The position numbers and the translations under genes are program-made. Positions 25,768 to 34,764 of a DNA stretch of 64,000 bases are shown one piece after another. The notes beneath the pieces are model-generated. The model saw only the letters and a program-made list of their open reading frames with translations. It was not told where the DNA came from and ran no database searches. Origin of the DNA: Intrasporangium flavum (GTDB lineage: Bacteria > Actinomycetota > Actinomycetes > Actinomycetales > Dermatophilaceae); contig NZ_MLJO01000005.1 of assembly GCF_001956915.1 (NCBI RefSeq), positions 1 through 64,000 on the forward strand. The letters are read 5' to 3'. Position 1 is the stretch's first letter, and each line of letters opens with the position of its first letter.

Positions 25768-26993
25768 CGGCGCTTGCGCAGCCGGACGGCGCCCGGCACG
25801 TCGGGCCGCGCCGAGGCGTCGACGCGGTAGCCCGCCCGCTTGTAGAGGCGCAGGTTGTCGGCGCTGTGCTCGCCGGTGTCGAGGGCGAACGAACGGACGT
25901 CGTCGGGGGCCGTCGACTCCGCGTGCTCGAGCAGGCGCCGGCCCAGGCCCTGGCCCCGGAGGTCCGGCACGACGCAGAGCCGCCTGACGTACCACTCGTC
26001 GCCGTGGCGTGACGTGCGCACCGAGCCGACGACCCGACCGCCCTTGACGGCGACCCACGTGGCGTGGGCGTCGAGCGCGGCCCGGGCGTCCTCGAGGGTC
26101 TCGGTGAGCGCGGGGATGGCGAGGGTGTCGTTGGCCAGCGCCTCCTCCACCCAGCAGGCGCGGGTCAGCACGTGCAGCTCGGGCACGTCGGCCGGCGTCG
26201 CGAGCCGGATGTCGGCCTCCCCCGCGCCGTGCGAGGCGTGGAGCAGGTCGGGGCGCCGGGCCGCCGTGCGCTCGAGGCGCTGCGCGTGTCGCCAGTCGGC
26301 GATGGCGGCGTGGTTGCCCGAGAGGAGCACGTCGGGCACGACCCGGCCCTTCCACTCCCGGGGCTTGGTGTAGATCGGGTACTCGAGCAAGCCGTCCTCG
26401 TGCGACTCCTCGACGAGCGACTCGGCGTTGCCGATGACGCCCGGCACCAGGCGACCGACCGCCTCGACCATGGCGAGCACGGCGACCTCGCCGCCGTTGA
26501 GGACGTAGTCGCCGAGGCTGACGACCGACACCTCGAGGCCGAGGTCCTCGCGGGCGTACTCGTAGACGCGCTCGTCGATGCCCTCGTAGCGGCCGCAGGC
26601 GAAGGCGAGCCACGGCTCCTGGGCCAGCTCGCGCGCCAGCGCCTGGGTGAACGGGGTGCCACCGGGGCCGGGCACGACGAGGCGTGGGCGCGTGGCTCCG
26701 CCGTTGCCGGCAGGCCCGGACGCGACGACGGCGTCGAGGGCCTCGGACCACGGCTGCGGCTTCATGACCATGCCCGCCCCGCCGCCGTACGGGGTGTCGT
26801 CGACGGTGCGGTGCCGGTCGTGGGTGTGCTCGCGCAGGTCGTGGACGCGCACGTCGAGCAGGCCGTCGGCGCGGGCCTTGCCGATGAGCGAGAGGTCGAG
26901 CGCGGCGAGGTACTCGGGGAAGATCGAGACGACGTCGACGCGCAGGGCGGGCACGGTGCCGGACGCGTCGGGCACGTGGGGGGCGTCGCTCAC
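25758..26993 (-). CDS. trmD: tRNA (guanine-N1)-methyltransferase TrmD fused to a GNAT acetyltransferase domain
   Basis: TrmD makes m1G37 in tRNA from S-adenosylmethionine and prevents frameshifting. Residues 17-243 are a complete Trm[23 protein letters not shown] and the SAM-binding trefoil-knot segment [10 protein letters not shown] at 150-159. Residues 250-400 form a GNAT domain with acetyl-CoA motif A ([17 protein letters not shown], 327-343) and YKRAGYR. Usual TrmD length is about 230-260, so at 411 residues this is a real two-domain fusion in one uninterrupted frame. The GTG start overlaps the rimM stop (GTGA). The acetyl acceptor is unknown. Confidence 0.93.
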   Translation of the reverse strand: MSDAPHVPDASGTVPALRVDVVSIFPEYLAALDLSLIGKARADGLLDVRVHDLREHTHDRHRTVDDTPYGGGAGMVMKPQPWSEALDAVVASGPAGNGGATRPRLVVPGPGGTPFTQALARELAQEPWLAFACGRYEGIDERVYEYAREDLGLEVSVVSLGDYVLNGGEVAVLAMVEAVGRLVPGVIGNAESLVEESHEDGLLEYPIYTKPREWKGRVVPDVLLSGNHAAIADWRHAQRLERTAARRPDLLHASHGAGEADIRLATPADVPELHVLTRACWVEEALANDTLAIPALTETLEDARAALDAHATWVAVKGGRVVGSVRTSRHGDEWYVRRLCVVPDLRGQGLGRRLLEHAESTAPDDVRSFALDTGEHSADNLRLYKRAGYRVDASARPDVPGAVRLRKRRRR

Positions 26994-27517
26994 TCGCCCG
27001 CCTCGCGGTAGAGGTCGAAGAGCCCGGGCGGCGGGTCGACGACGACGTGGTCGGCCGCGACGGTCGGCACGATGCGGCGCACGAACGGCACCCACGCGGT
27101 GAACCCCTCGTCGAGGGCGAGGACGAGCCGGTCCTGGGCGGACCCGATCTCCAGGCCGCTGACCGTGCCGAGGCGGGCACCGGTGGTGTCGCGCACCTCG
27201 AGGCCGACGAGGTCCTCCTCGTAGTAGGCGTCCTCCTCGGCCTGCGGCGCGGCCTCGGGCAGGACGAGACGCGTGCCGCGCAGGCCCTCGGCGCCGGTGC
27301 GGTCCGGGACCTCCTCGAAGCGGATCAGCCAGATGCCGCGGTGCACCCGGGTGCTCGCGACCGTCAGCTGCCGCGGGACGCCGGAGCCCGGCTCGGCCTG
27401 GGTGTCGACGACGGCGCCGACGGCGAAGCGGGTCTCGGGGTCGTCGGTGTGCAGCTGCACCGTGACCTCTCCCCGCAGGCCGTGGGGTTTGCCGATGCGC
27501 GCGAGGACGACGTTCAT
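26990..27517 (-). CDS. rimM: Ribosome maturation factor RimM
   Basis: RimM assists 30S head assembly around S19. The 175-residue protein has the N-terminal beta-barrel ([15 protein letters not shown] at 6-20; RGTRLVLPE) and the C-terminal PRC-barrel ([13 protein letters not shown], then [13 protein letters not shown]). GAGAGGATC lies before the ATG. It is coupled to trmD by a four-base overlap, the usual order after rpsP and khpA. A hairpin separates it from khpA. Confidence 0.95.
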   Translation of the reverse strand: MNVVLARIGKPHGLRGEVTVQLHTDDPETRFAVGAVVDTQAEPGSGVPRQLTVASTRVHRGIWLIRFEEVPDRTGAEGLRGTRLVLPEAAPQAEEDAYYEEDLVGLEVRDTTGARLGTVSGLEIGSAQDRLVLALDEGFTAWVPFVRRIVPTVAADHVVVDPPPGLFDLYREAGE

Positions 27518-27557
27518 GCGCAGATCCTCTCAGGTCGTGCGGGTGGGCCGGAACGCA

Positions 27558-27595
27558 CCGAGGGGCGCCCCGGGCGGACCCGGGACGCCCCTCGG
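27558..27595 (-). terminator. Hairpin between khpA and rimM
   Basis: Ten-base arms CCGAGGGGCG (27558-27567) and CGCCCCTCGG (27586-27595) pair perfectly, with further GC pairing in the loop. It lies 51 bases after khpA and 41 bases before rimM, so it may terminate or attenuate rpsP-khpA transcription ahead of rimM-trmD. Confidence 0.6.
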
Positions 27596-27645
27596 CGTCG
27601 GATGGTGCAGGTGCTGCAGCTGAGCCTGAGGCCGGTGCGGCCCGC

Positions 27646-27894
27646 TCAGCGGACGCGGTCGGTGTCGACGATGTCGACCCGGACGTTCGCGCCGCCCGCG
27701 AGGGCGCTGACCACGGTGCGCAGGGCGCTGGCCGTGCGGCCGGAGCGGCCGATGACGCGGCCGAGGTCGTCGGGGTGGACCCGCACCTCGAGCAGCTCAC
27801 CGCGGCGCAGCTCCTTGCGACGCACGACGACGTCCTCGTCGTGGTCGACGATGCCCTTGACGAGGTGCTCGAGCGCCTCCTCGAGCACGGTCAC
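27646..27894 (-). CDS. khpA: KH-domain RNA-binding protein KhpA
   Basis: An 82-residue single KH domain (type II) with the RNA-binding loop [13 protein letters not shown] near residues 47-59. KhpA proteins bind RNA with KhpB and affect cell division and elongation in Gram-positive bacteria. It overlaps the rpsP stop (ATGA), the standard rpsP-khpA-rimM-trmD order. No KhpB partner is visible in this window. Confidence 0.93.
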   Translation of the reverse strand: MTVLEEALEHLVKGIVDHDEDVVVRRKELRRGELLEVRVHPDDLGRVIGRSGRTASALRTVVSALAGGANVRVDIVDTDRVR

Positions 27895-28325
27895 TCGCTC
27901 TTCTCGGCCTCGGCGGCCTCGGGAGCGGCCTCGGCCTCGGCGGCCGGGGCGTCGGCCTTCTTGGCGGCCTTCTTCTTCGGCGTCGTGGCGCCGGAGGTGC
28001 CCGCGTCGGAGCCCTTGCCCGCGGCGGCGATCGCGGCCTCGTAGAGGTCCTTCTTCGACGGCTTGGCCTCGGCGGTGCGGACCTTGCCCTCGTCGACGAC
28101 CTTGATGAGGGCGGCGACGGCCTCGGTCGGCTGGGCGCCCTGGCCGAGCCAGTACTTGGCGCGGTCCATGTCGATCTCGATGACCGACGGCTCCTCGGTG
28201 GGGTGGTACTTGCCGATCTCCTCGATCGCACGGCCGTCGCGCTTGGTGCGCGAGTCCATGACGACGACGCGGTAGAACGGCGCACGGATCTTGCCCATGC
28301 GCTTCAGACGGATCTTGACAGCCAC
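27891..28325 (-). CDS. rpsP: 30S ribosomal protein S16
   Basis: S16 is a primary assembly protein of the 30S body. The core (residues 1-90) reads [20 protein letters not shown] and [14 protein letters not shown]. About 50 extra C-terminal residues rich in Ala, Glu and Lys bring it to 144, as in many actinobacteria. It starts with GTG, supported by GAGGAGA eight bases upstream. Confidence 0.96.
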   Translation of the reverse strand: MAVKIRLKRMGKIRAPFYRVVVMDSRTKRDGRAIEEIGKYHPTEEPSVIEIDMDRAKYWLGQGAQPTEAVAALIKVVDEGKVRTAEAKPSKKDLYEAAIAAAGKGSDAGTSGATTPKKKAAKKADAPAAEAEAAPEAAEAEKSE

Positions 28326-28518
28326 GGTGGCGGTCTCCTCAATCAGGTCGTGAGCACGGCGAGACCGCCGCAGGATCGGGCGGGGAGCCATGGCTCGGGT
28401 GTAGGCGTCCGGTCCAGCCGGGCTGCGGCCGGACGGGTACAGCCGTCCATTCTGCCAGACCCCGCACCGTGCTCCGAACCGCGCCGGGGGCGCCCCCGCG
28501 TCCGGACGCCGACGCCGG

Positions 28519-29490
28519 TCAGGCGAACGCCGCCCGCACCTCGAGCGCCAGGCGCACCACCTCGCGACGGGGCACGTCAACCGCAGCGTCGAGGACCGGC
28601 ACCACCGACGGGTCGAAACCGCTGCGCGCCAAGCCCATCCGCACCTCGGGGGCGCTGGCCCGGCACTCGACGACACCGCCGACCGGCGAGGTGCGCAGCA
28701 TCTCGAAGAGCACGGCGGTCACGTGGTCGTCCCGCGCGCCCGGGGCCCCCGGCTCGACGAACGCCGCCGCGGACAGCAGCGGCACCCCGAGCTCGGCGGC
28801 GAGCGCCGGGGCCAGGCCTGGCCCCGAGGCTCCGTAGCCGGCGCCGCCGAGGACCACGCAGGCGAGGCGTCGGAGCCCGAGGGCCCGGTAGGGAGCCGCC
28901 GGCCAGTCCGAGGACAGCGCTGTGTAGCGGTCGTGGTCGCGCCAGGCGCGGCGCCCGTCGATGCCCGGCAGGTGCAGGAAGTCGCGCGAGAAGCCCTCGT
29001 GGACGAACCCGAGGGAGCGCACCAGGCCGGCCGAGCGGGTGTTGGCCGGCTGGATGTTGGCCTCGAGACGGTGCAGGCCCATGCCGTGCGGCTCGTCGGC
29101 GAAGGCGAGGTCGACGGCGAGCTCGAGGCCTTCGGCGAACAGGCCCCGACCGACGTACGGGTCGTAGGCGTCGTAGCCGACGGTGGCGCTGCGGAACGCA
29201 CCGCCGACGACGTTGGCGACGTTGACGCGTCCGACGAGGCCGTGGTCGCCCTCGGGGTCGCGCGCGAGCACGAGGAAGGTGCGGTAGGTCGGCGACTGGT
29301 TGTGCAGGACGATCGGGAAGTTCGTCGGGTCGGGCATCGCGAAGTCCGACAGGCGCCGCATCGAGCGCGTCACGGCCTCGGCGTAGGCCGGGGTGTCGGA
29401 CTCGCGCGGGGGGCGCACCTCGACGCGGTCGCCGACGGCCGACAGCGGCGGGTCGGCCGGTGCTGGCTCGTGGGGCTGCTCAGCGGACAA
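28519..29490 (-). CDS. GNAT acetyltransferase fused to a degenerate P-loop-like domain
   Basis: Residues 20-200 form a RimJ/RimL-type GNAT N-acetyltransferase ([56 protein letters not shown]). Residues 205-323 look like a nucleotide kinase/AAA P-loop fold: a hydrophobic strand CVVLGG leads into GGAGYGASG (215-223), then [15 protein letters not shown]. That matches the frame GxxGxGKS, but the Walker A lysine is Ala221, so ATP hydrolysis is doubtful. The start overlaps the amidohydrolase stop by 11 bases. The function of the second domain is unknown. Confidence 0.8.
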   Translation of the reverse strand: MSAEQPHEPAPADPPLSAVGDRVEVRPPRESDTPAYAEAVTRSMRRLSDFAMPDPTNFPIVLHNQSPTYRTFLVLARDPEGDHGLVGRVNVANVVGGAFRSATVGYDAYDPYVGRGLFAEGLELAVDLAFADEPHGMGLHRLEANIQPANTRSAGLVRSLGFVHEGFSRDFLHLPGIDGRRAWRDHDRYTALSSDWPAAPYRALGLRRLACVVLGGAGYGASGPGLAPALAAELGVPLLSAAAFVEPGAPGARDDHVTAVLFEMLRTSPVGGVVECRASAPEVRMGLARSGFDPSVVPVLDAAVDVPRREVVRLALEVRAAFA

Positions 29491-30568
29491 CGCGCCCCCT
29501 CAGGACGATGCCGGTGGGGTCGGCGAGGACGGCGAGGTCCTCGCGCGGGTCGCCGGGCACGACGAGCAGGTCGGCGTCGGCGCCCTCCTCGAGCCCCGGC
29601 TGCCCCAGCCACGCCCGCGCCGACCACGTGCCGGCGGCGAGCGCCTCGAGCCGGGTCAGGCCGGCGAGGGTCAGCTCGACCATCTCCTGCACGGCCAGTC
29701 CGTGCGGGAGGCTGCCGCCGGCGTCGGTGCCGACGTAGATCGGGATACCGGCCTCGTGCGCCGCGCCGACGGTGGCGTGCCGGCGCGCGTGCAGGTCGAG
29801 CATGTGCCGGTGGTAGCCGGGGAACTTCGCCTTGGCAGGCTCGGCGATGGCCGGGAAGGTCGCGATGTTGACGAGCGTCGGGACGATGGCGATCCCCTGC
29901 GCGGCGAACGCCTCGATGGTGTCCTCCTGCAGCCCGGTGGCGTGCTCGACGCAGTCGATGCCCGCGTCGGCGAGGTCGCGCAGCGACTGCTCGCCGAAGC
30001 AGTGGGCGGTGACGCGTACGCCCTCCTCGTGAGCCGCGGCGACCGCGGCCGCCGCGGCCTCCCGGGACCAGCTGGGGGCGAGGTCGCCGAGGTCGCGGTC
30101 GATCCAGTCGCCGACGAGCTTGACCCAGCCGTCGCCGCGGTGCGCCTCGAGCCGCACGTAGCGGGTCAGCTCCTCCTCCTCGACCTCGTGGGCGAAGTTG
30201 CGGATGTAGCGACGCGTGCGGGCGATGTGCCTCCCGGCCCGGATGATCTTCGGCAGGTCCTCGCGCTCGTCGACCCAGCGGGTGTCGCCGGGCTGGCCGG
30301 CATCGCGGATGAGGAGGGTGCCGGCGTCGCGGTCGGTGATCGCCTGCTGCTCGGCCACGTCGCGGGGCACCTCGCCGTGCGGTCCGAGCCCGACGTGGCA
30401 GTGGGCGTCGACGATGCCGGGCACGACCCAGCCCTCGAGCGTCTGCACGTCGGCGGTCGACGCGGGGGCGGTGAAGGTGAGGCGGCCGTCGACGACCCAG
30501 ACCTCGTCGACCGTCTCCTCCGGCCCGACGAGCACGCGACCGCGGACGTGGAGCACCGGCGCTGTCAT
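29480..30568 (-). CDS. Amidohydrolase family protein (imidazolonepropionase-like)
   Basis: A 362-residue metal-dependent hydrolase. The HxH metal site is His56/His58 in GIVDAHCHVGLG, the bridging lysine is probably in DGWVKLVGDW, and further ligands are in VTAHCFGE, CVEHATG and YVGTDAGG. The C-terminal composite beta-sandwich (GADADLLVVPGDP) is typical of the imidazolonepropionase/prolidase-like group. The substrate is unknown; no histidine-utilisation genes are nearby, so a true HutI role is unlikely. TAGGGT seven bases before the ATG suggests leaderless transcription. Confidence 0.87.
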   Translation of the reverse strand: MTAPVLHVRGRVLVGPEETVDEVWVVDGRLTFTAPASTADVQTLEGWVVPGIVDAHCHVGLGPHGEVPRDVAEQQAITDRDAGTLLIRDAGQPGDTRWVDEREDLPKIIRAGRHIARTRRYIRNFAHEVEEEELTRYVRLEAHRGDGWVKLVGDWIDRDLGDLAPSWSREAAAAAVAAAHEEGVRVTAHCFGEQSLRDLADAGIDCVEHATGLQEDTIEAFAAQGIAIVPTLVNIATFPAIAEPAKAKFPGYHRHMLDLHARRHATVGAAHEAGIPIYVGTDAGGSLPHGLAVQEMVELTLAGLTRLEALAAGTWSARAWLGQPGLEEGADADLLVVPGDPREDLAVLADPTGIVLRGRVVR

Positions 30569-30575
30569 GGCTCCG

Positions 30576-30581
30576 ACCCTA
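30576..30581 (-). promoter_or_regulatory. -10 box TAGGGT, leaderless amidohydrolase promoter
   Basis: TAGGGT on the minus strand ends seven bases before the ATG at 30568; no Shine-Dalgarno is present. Confidence 0.55.
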
Positions 30582-30604
30582 GCCGCGCACCCGACCGGCG
30601 GGGC

Positions 30605-31432
30605 TCAGCGCTCGGGCCCTCGGAGCGTCGCGAGCACCTCGGCCCAGTACGGCACGAGGGTGCCGAGGTGACCGGCCCCCTCTCGCACGACGAGGGTGGA
30701 GGACGGCAGGTGCTCGTGCAGCCAGAGGCCGTGCACGAGCGGCACGGCGCGGTCCCGGTCGCCGTAGCAGAGGTGGACCGGCGCGCGGACGCCCGTGAGG
30801 TCGAGGTCCCAGCCGGGGCCGACGGCGAGCGCGTCGCGGGAGACCCCGCGGTAGGGCGGGAGGCCCGGTCGGCCGGTCGGGGTCCACGGCTCGAGCAGCT
30901 CCGGTGCGACGAAGGTGCCGACACGGTGCCCACCGCCGTCGCGGTGCACGTGGTCCTGGCGTGCGACGGCGGCCTCGACGCGTCCGGCGCGCAGGTACCC
31001 GGCGGCCTCCGCGTCGACGGACCGCGGCTCCAGCTCGGCGAGGGGGCCGACGCCGGCCACGACCCCGACGGCCTCGACGCGGTCCGGGGCGACCGCCGCG
31101 AGCGCGAGGGCGTAGGGCCCGCCGCCGGACACCCCGAGCACGGCGAAGTTGTCCGTGAGTCCCAGGCGGTCGGCCACCTCGACGGTGTCGCGCGCCACCG
31201 AGGTCAGCGTCGTGGCGGTGTCGCTCGTGCCGCCGTAGCCGGGCCGCGACGCGGCGACGAGCCGGACGCCGACCCGCCGGGCGGCGCCGTCGCCGAGCGC
31301 GGCCTGCAGCCGGCCGGCGGGCGTGCCGTGGCAGTAGACGACGGCCCGGCCGTGCGGGTCGCCGCCCTCCCACGTGTCGACGCGGCGGCCGTCGGCGAGC
31401 GCGAGGCGGCGCAGCCCGTTCGTCGTGACCAC
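30605..31432 (-). CDS. Alpha/beta hydrolase
   Basis: A 275-residue alpha/beta hydrolase. The oxyanion region is YCHGTPAGRLQ, the nucleophile elbow is GVSGGGPYA with Ser102, the acid is probably in CYGDRDRAVP, and the histidine is in EGAGHLG; all catalytic elements are present. The frame is open further upstream, but the GTG at 31432 begins just before the domain and has TACGCT six bases ahead, so it is preferred. Substrate unknown. It sits upstream of the amidohydrolase in the same direction. Confidence 0.86.
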   Translation of the reverse strand: MVTTNGLRRLALADGRRVDTWEGGDPHGRAVVYCHGTPAGRLQAALGDGAARRVGVRLVAASRPGYGGTSDTATTLTSVARDTVEVADRLGLTDNFAVLGVSGGGPYALALAAVAPDRVEAVGVVAGVGPLAELEPRSVDAEAAGYLRAGRVEAAVARQDHVHRDGGGHRVGTFVAPELLEPWTPTGRPGLPPYRGVSRDALAVGPGWDLDLTGVRAPVHLCYGDRDRAVPLVHGLWLHEHLPSSTLVVREGAGHLGTLVPYWAEVLATLRGPER

Positions 31433-31438
31433 GGGACG

Positions 31439-31444
31439 AGCGTA
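31439..31444 (-). promoter_or_regulatory. -10 box TACGCT, leaderless hydrolase promoter
   Basis: TACGCT on the minus strand ends six bases before the GTG at 31432, which decides that start. Confidence 0.5.
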
Positions 31445-31493
31445 GGCGCGGGCCCGGGAGCGGGACAGGCCTGACGGCCGGGCGAGGGGCCGG

Positions 31494-32468
31494 TCAGCCG
31501 CGGAGCAGCCGAGGTACCGCGAAGACGTCGACGAGGGCGGAGCCGCGCAGGACGGTGATCTCCATCGACCGGTCGATGGCCTCGTCGAGCAGGATCCGCT
31601 GGAGCGACTGCGCGTCGACGAGCGGTCGCCCGTCGGCTGCCACGACGACGTCGCCACGCATGAGGCCCGCCTGCTCCGCCGGGCTCCCGGGCACCACCTC
31701 GGCGATCCGCAGGGCCGTGCGACGCCCGAGCCGTGCGGCGACGGCGTCGGACACCGGCACGGGGGCGGTGACGAGCCCGAGGTAGCCGCGCCGGACGTGG
31801 CCGTCGTCGACGAGCGCCTCGACGATCCGGCGCGTCGTCGCGTTGACGGGCACCGCGAGGCCGAGCCCCACGCCGGCCACGGCGGTGTTGATGCCGACGA
31901 CCCGGGCCCGCGAGTCGGCGAGCGCCCCGCCGGAGTTGCCCGGGTTGAGGGCGGCGTCGGTCTGGATGACGTCCTCGACGAACCGGGAGGCGGAGCCGGA
32001 CCTCGTCGGCAGCGACCGGCCCAGCGCGCTCACGACGCCGACCGTGACGCTCCCCTCCAGGCCGAGCGGGTTGCCGATCGCGACCACGACGTGGCCCACC
32101 TCGAGCCGGTCGGCGTCGCCGAACGCGGGCGGGCTCGGCAGCGTCGACTCGGCGCGCACGACGGCGAGGTCGGACAGCGGGTCGGTGCCGACGAGGTGGA
32201 CCGGCACCGAGGTGCCGTCGGTGAAGTGCGCCGTGCCGTGGTCGACGCCGTCGACGACGTGGGCGTTGGTCAGCAGCAGGCCCTCCTCGGTGAGCACGAC
32301 GGCCGAGCCGCCGCCCTCGACCGTTCCACCGCGCACCCGCCTGCTGACGCGCAGGCTCGCGACGACCGGGGCCAGGCGGCGGGCGACGGAGCTGACGGTG
32401 CGCGAGTACGCGTCGAGCAGGTCGTCCTCGGCGGGCTCGGGGGCCGCCGGCATCTCGAAGATCCCCAT
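31494..32468 (-). CDS. HtrA/S1C-like serine protease with PDZ domain, apparently cytosolic
   Basis: A trypsin-like protease of 324 residues. His70 in LLLTNAHVV, Asp100 in DPLSDLAVV and Ser179 in LNPGNSGGAL form an intact triad. A single PDZ domain covers about 225-320 (IAEVVPGSPAEQAGLMRGDVV). Unlike most HtrA proteins it has neither signal peptide nor membrane helix: the N-terminus is MGIFEMPAAPEPAEDD. It therefore probably acts in the cytosol, or on the membrane's inner face. A GGAGGAG ribosome-binding site just before the ATG fixes the start. Confidence 0.88.
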   Translation of the reverse strand: MGIFEMPAAPEPAEDDLLDAYSRTVSSVARRLAPVVASLRVSRRVRGGTVEGGGSAVVLTEEGLLLTNAHVVDGVDHGTAHFTDGTSVPVHLVGTDPLSDLAVVRAESTLPSPPAFGDADRLEVGHVVVAIGNPLGLEGSVTVGVVSALGRSLPTRSGSASRFVEDVIQTDAALNPGNSGGALADSRARVVGINTAVAGVGLGLAVPVNATTRRIVEALVDDGHVRRGYLGLVTAPVPVSDAVAARLGRRTALRIAEVVPGSPAEQAGLMRGDVVVAADGRPLVDAQSLQRILLDEAIDRSMEITVLRGSALVDVFAVPRLLRG

Positions 32469-32632
32469 CGCTCCTCCTCGCCGATCGGCACCGGGCCGTC
32501 TCACCCGGTGCAGCGAACGGGAGCCGACCGGCATTCCGGCCGGGTAGCCCGGTTCACCGTGGGCGAACGCCGGTCAGGCACGGCAGCACGCCCGGCCGGT
32601 CGGCTGAGCGACCCGCAGACCGGGTCCTGCCG

Positions 32633-32827
32633 TCAGCCCGGTTTCCACCAGCCCGAGAACCTCCAGGTCAGCCTGGATCCGACGCCGACACCGGCGCCGA
32701 AGGCGACGGCGCCGACGGCCACGGGGAGGACCCAGCCGTGGCTCTTCTGCGGGACCGGCCGCTTCGTCGACGGTGCGTCGCCGACCGCCGGCGGGTGAAC
32801 CGGGTTCGGCGGAGTGGTTGTGGTCAT
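32633..32827 (-). CDS. Small single-helix membrane protein
   Basis: A 64-residue protein: a Thr/Pro-rich cytosolic start (MTTTTPPNPVHPP), one membrane helix (WVLPVAVGAVAFGAGVGVG) and a short Trp-rich C-terminus (LTWRFSGWWKPG). I do not recognise the family. The ATG at 32827 has AAGGTGG eight bases upstream. It lies alone between ffh and the HtrA-like gene on the same strand. Confidence 0.55.
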   Translation of the reverse strand: MTTTTPPNPVHPPAVGDAPSTKRPVPQKSHGWVLPVAVGAVAFGAGVGVGSRLTWRFSGWWKPG

Positions 32828-32992
32828 CGAGGGCCACCTTCTTCGGGCTCGGGTTGCTCCTCTGTCCCAACCCATCGTCCCCCCGGGGACGGGCGCGCGG
32901 ATCCACTCCGGAGGATGATCCCGAGGTCACTCCCGGTGCGGCGTCGACGTGCCGCGGATGCGGCCGTGACGTCGCGGCGGGCCCTCGAGAAG

Positions 32993-34603
32993 TCAGCCCT
33001 TGCCGAGGAACTTCTCGAAGCCCTTGGGCAGGTTCGACGGGTCGAGGTCGGCGAGCGGGTTGGCCGAGCCGTCGCTGCCGCCGAACGAGCTGCCGGACGG
33101 CTGGCGCGGCGCGCTCGCGCGCTCGAGGGCCGCGCGCTCCTCCGCGGCCCGCTTGGCCGGGTTGCCGCTCTTGCTCTTCTTGCGCTGCGGCTGCTGCGGC
33201 CGGCCGCGCTTGCCCTTGCCGGGGATGCCCGGCATGCCGGGCAGGCCGCCGCCGCCACCCCGCGCCATCGACTTCATCATCTTCTGGGCCTGGCCGAAGC
33301 GCTCGAGCAGCTGGTTGACGTCGGTGACGGTCACGCCCGAGCCCTTGGCGATGCGGGCGCGGCGCGAGCCGTTGATCTGCTTGGGGTGGGTGCGCTCGAA
33401 GGGGGTCATCGAGCGGACCATGGCCTCGACGCGGTCGAACTCGCGGTCGTCGAAGGCGTCGAGCTGGTCACGCATGCCCTGCATGCCCGGCATCATCTTG
33501 AGCATCGACTTGAGCGAGCCCATGCGCTTGATGGCGTTCATCTGCTCGAGGAAGTCCTCGAAGGTGAAGTCCTCCTCGGCGAGGAACTTGCGGGCCATCT
33601 CTTCGGCCTGGCGCTTGTCGAACGCCTTCTCGGCCTGCTCGATGAGCGTCAGGACGTCGCCCATGTCGAGGATGCGGCTGGCCATGCGGTCGGGGTGGAA
33701 CACCTCGATGTCGGTGACCTTCTCACCGACCGAGGCGAACATGATCGGCTCGCCGGTGATCTCGGCGACCGACAGCGCGGCGCCACCGCGGGCGTCGCCG
33801 TCGAGCTTGGACAGCACGACGCCGGTGAAGGCGACGCCGTCGTGGAAGGCCTGGGCGGTCTCGACCGCGGCCTGGCCGATCATGGCGTCGATGACGAAGA
33901 GGACCTCGTCGGGCTGCACGGCGTCGCGGATGTCGGCGGCCTGCTGCATGAGGTCGGCGTCGACGGCGAGGCGGCCGGCGGTGTCGACGATGACGACGTC
34001 GTACTGCTTGGCCCGCGCGTGCTCGATGCCCATCCGCGAGACCGCCACCGGGTCGCCGAAGGAGCGGGTGCCCTCACCGGAGTCGAGGACGGCGTCGTGG
34101 CCGCCCATGTTGCCGCGCTCGGGCGCGAACACGGGCAGGCCGGCGCGCTCGCCGACGACCTCGAGCTGGGTGACGGCGTTGGGGCGCTGGAGGTCGGCCG
34201 CGACGAGGACGGGCGTGTGGCCCTGCTCCTTGAGGCGGTGGCCGAGCTTGCCGGCGAAGGTCGTCTTGCCCGAGCCCTGCAGGCCGGCGAGGAGGATGAC
34301 GGTCGGCGGCTGCTTGGCCAGCTGCAGCTGGCGGGTCTGCCCGCCGAGGATCCCGACGAGCTCCTCGTTGACGATCTTGACGACCTGCTGGGCCGGGTTG
34401 AGCGCCTGGCTGACCTCGGAGCCGAGCGCCCGCTCGCGCACGCGCGAGGTGAAGCGCTTGACGACGGGCAGGGCCACGTCGGCGTCGAGCAGGGCGAGCC
34501 GGATGTCACGGATCGTCGCGTTGACGTCGGACTCCGAGAGCCTGCCCTTGCCGCGCAGGTTCTTGAAGGTGGCGGTCAGCCGGTCAGACAGGGATGCGAA
34601 CAC
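32993..34603 (-). CDS. ffh: Signal recognition particle protein Ffh
   Basis: Ffh binds 4.5S RNA and signal sequences and delivers ribosomes to FtsY at the membrane. The 536-residue protein has the N domain, the G domain with P-loop LAGLQGSGKTTFAGKLG near residue 105, DTAGRL and TKLDGDARGG, and the methionine-rich M domain (SLKSMLKMMPGMQGMRDQL; KMMKSMARGG). The basic C-terminal tail is longer than in Escherichia coli. The GTG start is preceded at six bases by TAGAGT, so translation is probably leaderless. The ffs RNA gene was not found here. Confidence 0.96.
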   Translation of the reverse strand: MFASLSDRLTATFKNLRGKGRLSESDVNATIRDIRLALLDADVALPVVKRFTSRVRERALGSEVSQALNPAQQVVKIVNEELVGILGGQTRQLQLAKQPPTVILLAGLQGSGKTTFAGKLGHRLKEQGHTPVLVAADLQRPNAVTQLEVVGERAGLPVFAPERGNMGGHDAVLDSGEGTRSFGDPVAVSRMGIEHARAKQYDVVIVDTAGRLAVDADLMQQAADIRDAVQPDEVLFVIDAMIGQAAVETAQAFHDGVAFTGVVLSKLDGDARGGAALSVAEITGEPIMFASVGEKVTDIEVFHPDRMASRILDMGDVLTLIEQAEKAFDKRQAEEMARKFLAEEDFTFEDFLEQMNAIKRMGSLKSMLKMMPGMQGMRDQLDAFDDREFDRVEAMVRSMTPFERTHPKQINGSRRARIAKGSGVTVTDVNQLLERFGQAQKMMKSMARGGGGGLPGMPGIPGKGKRGRPQQPQRKKSKSGNPAKRAAEERAALERASAPRQPSGSSFGGSDGSANPLADLDPSNLPKGFEKFLGKG

Positions 34604-34609
34604 CCGGCA

Positions 34610-34615
34610 ACTCTA
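34610..34615 (-). promoter_or_regulatory. -10 box TAGAGT, leaderless ffh promoter
   Basis: TAGAGT on the minus strand ends six bases before the GTG at 34603. No Shine-Dalgarno is present. Confidence 0.5.
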
Positions 34616-34697
34616 GCCGCCGCGGCGTCGTGCTCAGACCGCCGCCACCGTGGCCGCGGTGGTCGACCTCCTCGACTGACGCGCCCCCTCCCCGCCC

Positions 34698-34745
34698 GGT
34701 TCGAGGTCATCGACGACCGTATCGAGTCGCCTGATACCTCGAACC
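34698..34745 (-). terminator. Inverted repeat just after glnD
   Basis: Ten-base arms GGTTCGAGGT (34698-34707) and ACCTCGAACC (34736-34745) pair perfectly across a 28-base loop that holds a second, competing stem GTATC/GATAC. It begins 19 bases past the glnD stop, so a terminator for amtB-glnB-glnD is most likely. The alternative pairing would also suit a protein or attenuation site ahead of ffh. Confidence 0.55.
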
Positions 34746-34764
34746 AGCGGACAGCGGGAAGCGA

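Noticed and set aside
25758..27800. TrmD extended upstream through rimM and khpA
   Set aside because: The upstream part is an Arg/Pro-rich shadow of rimM and khpA; the GTG at 26993 overlaps the rimM stop and matches the family start.
28431..28448. Hairpin GGACGG/CCGTCC between the GNAT gene and rpsP as terminator
   Set aside because: Six-base stem without U-tract; too weak to support.
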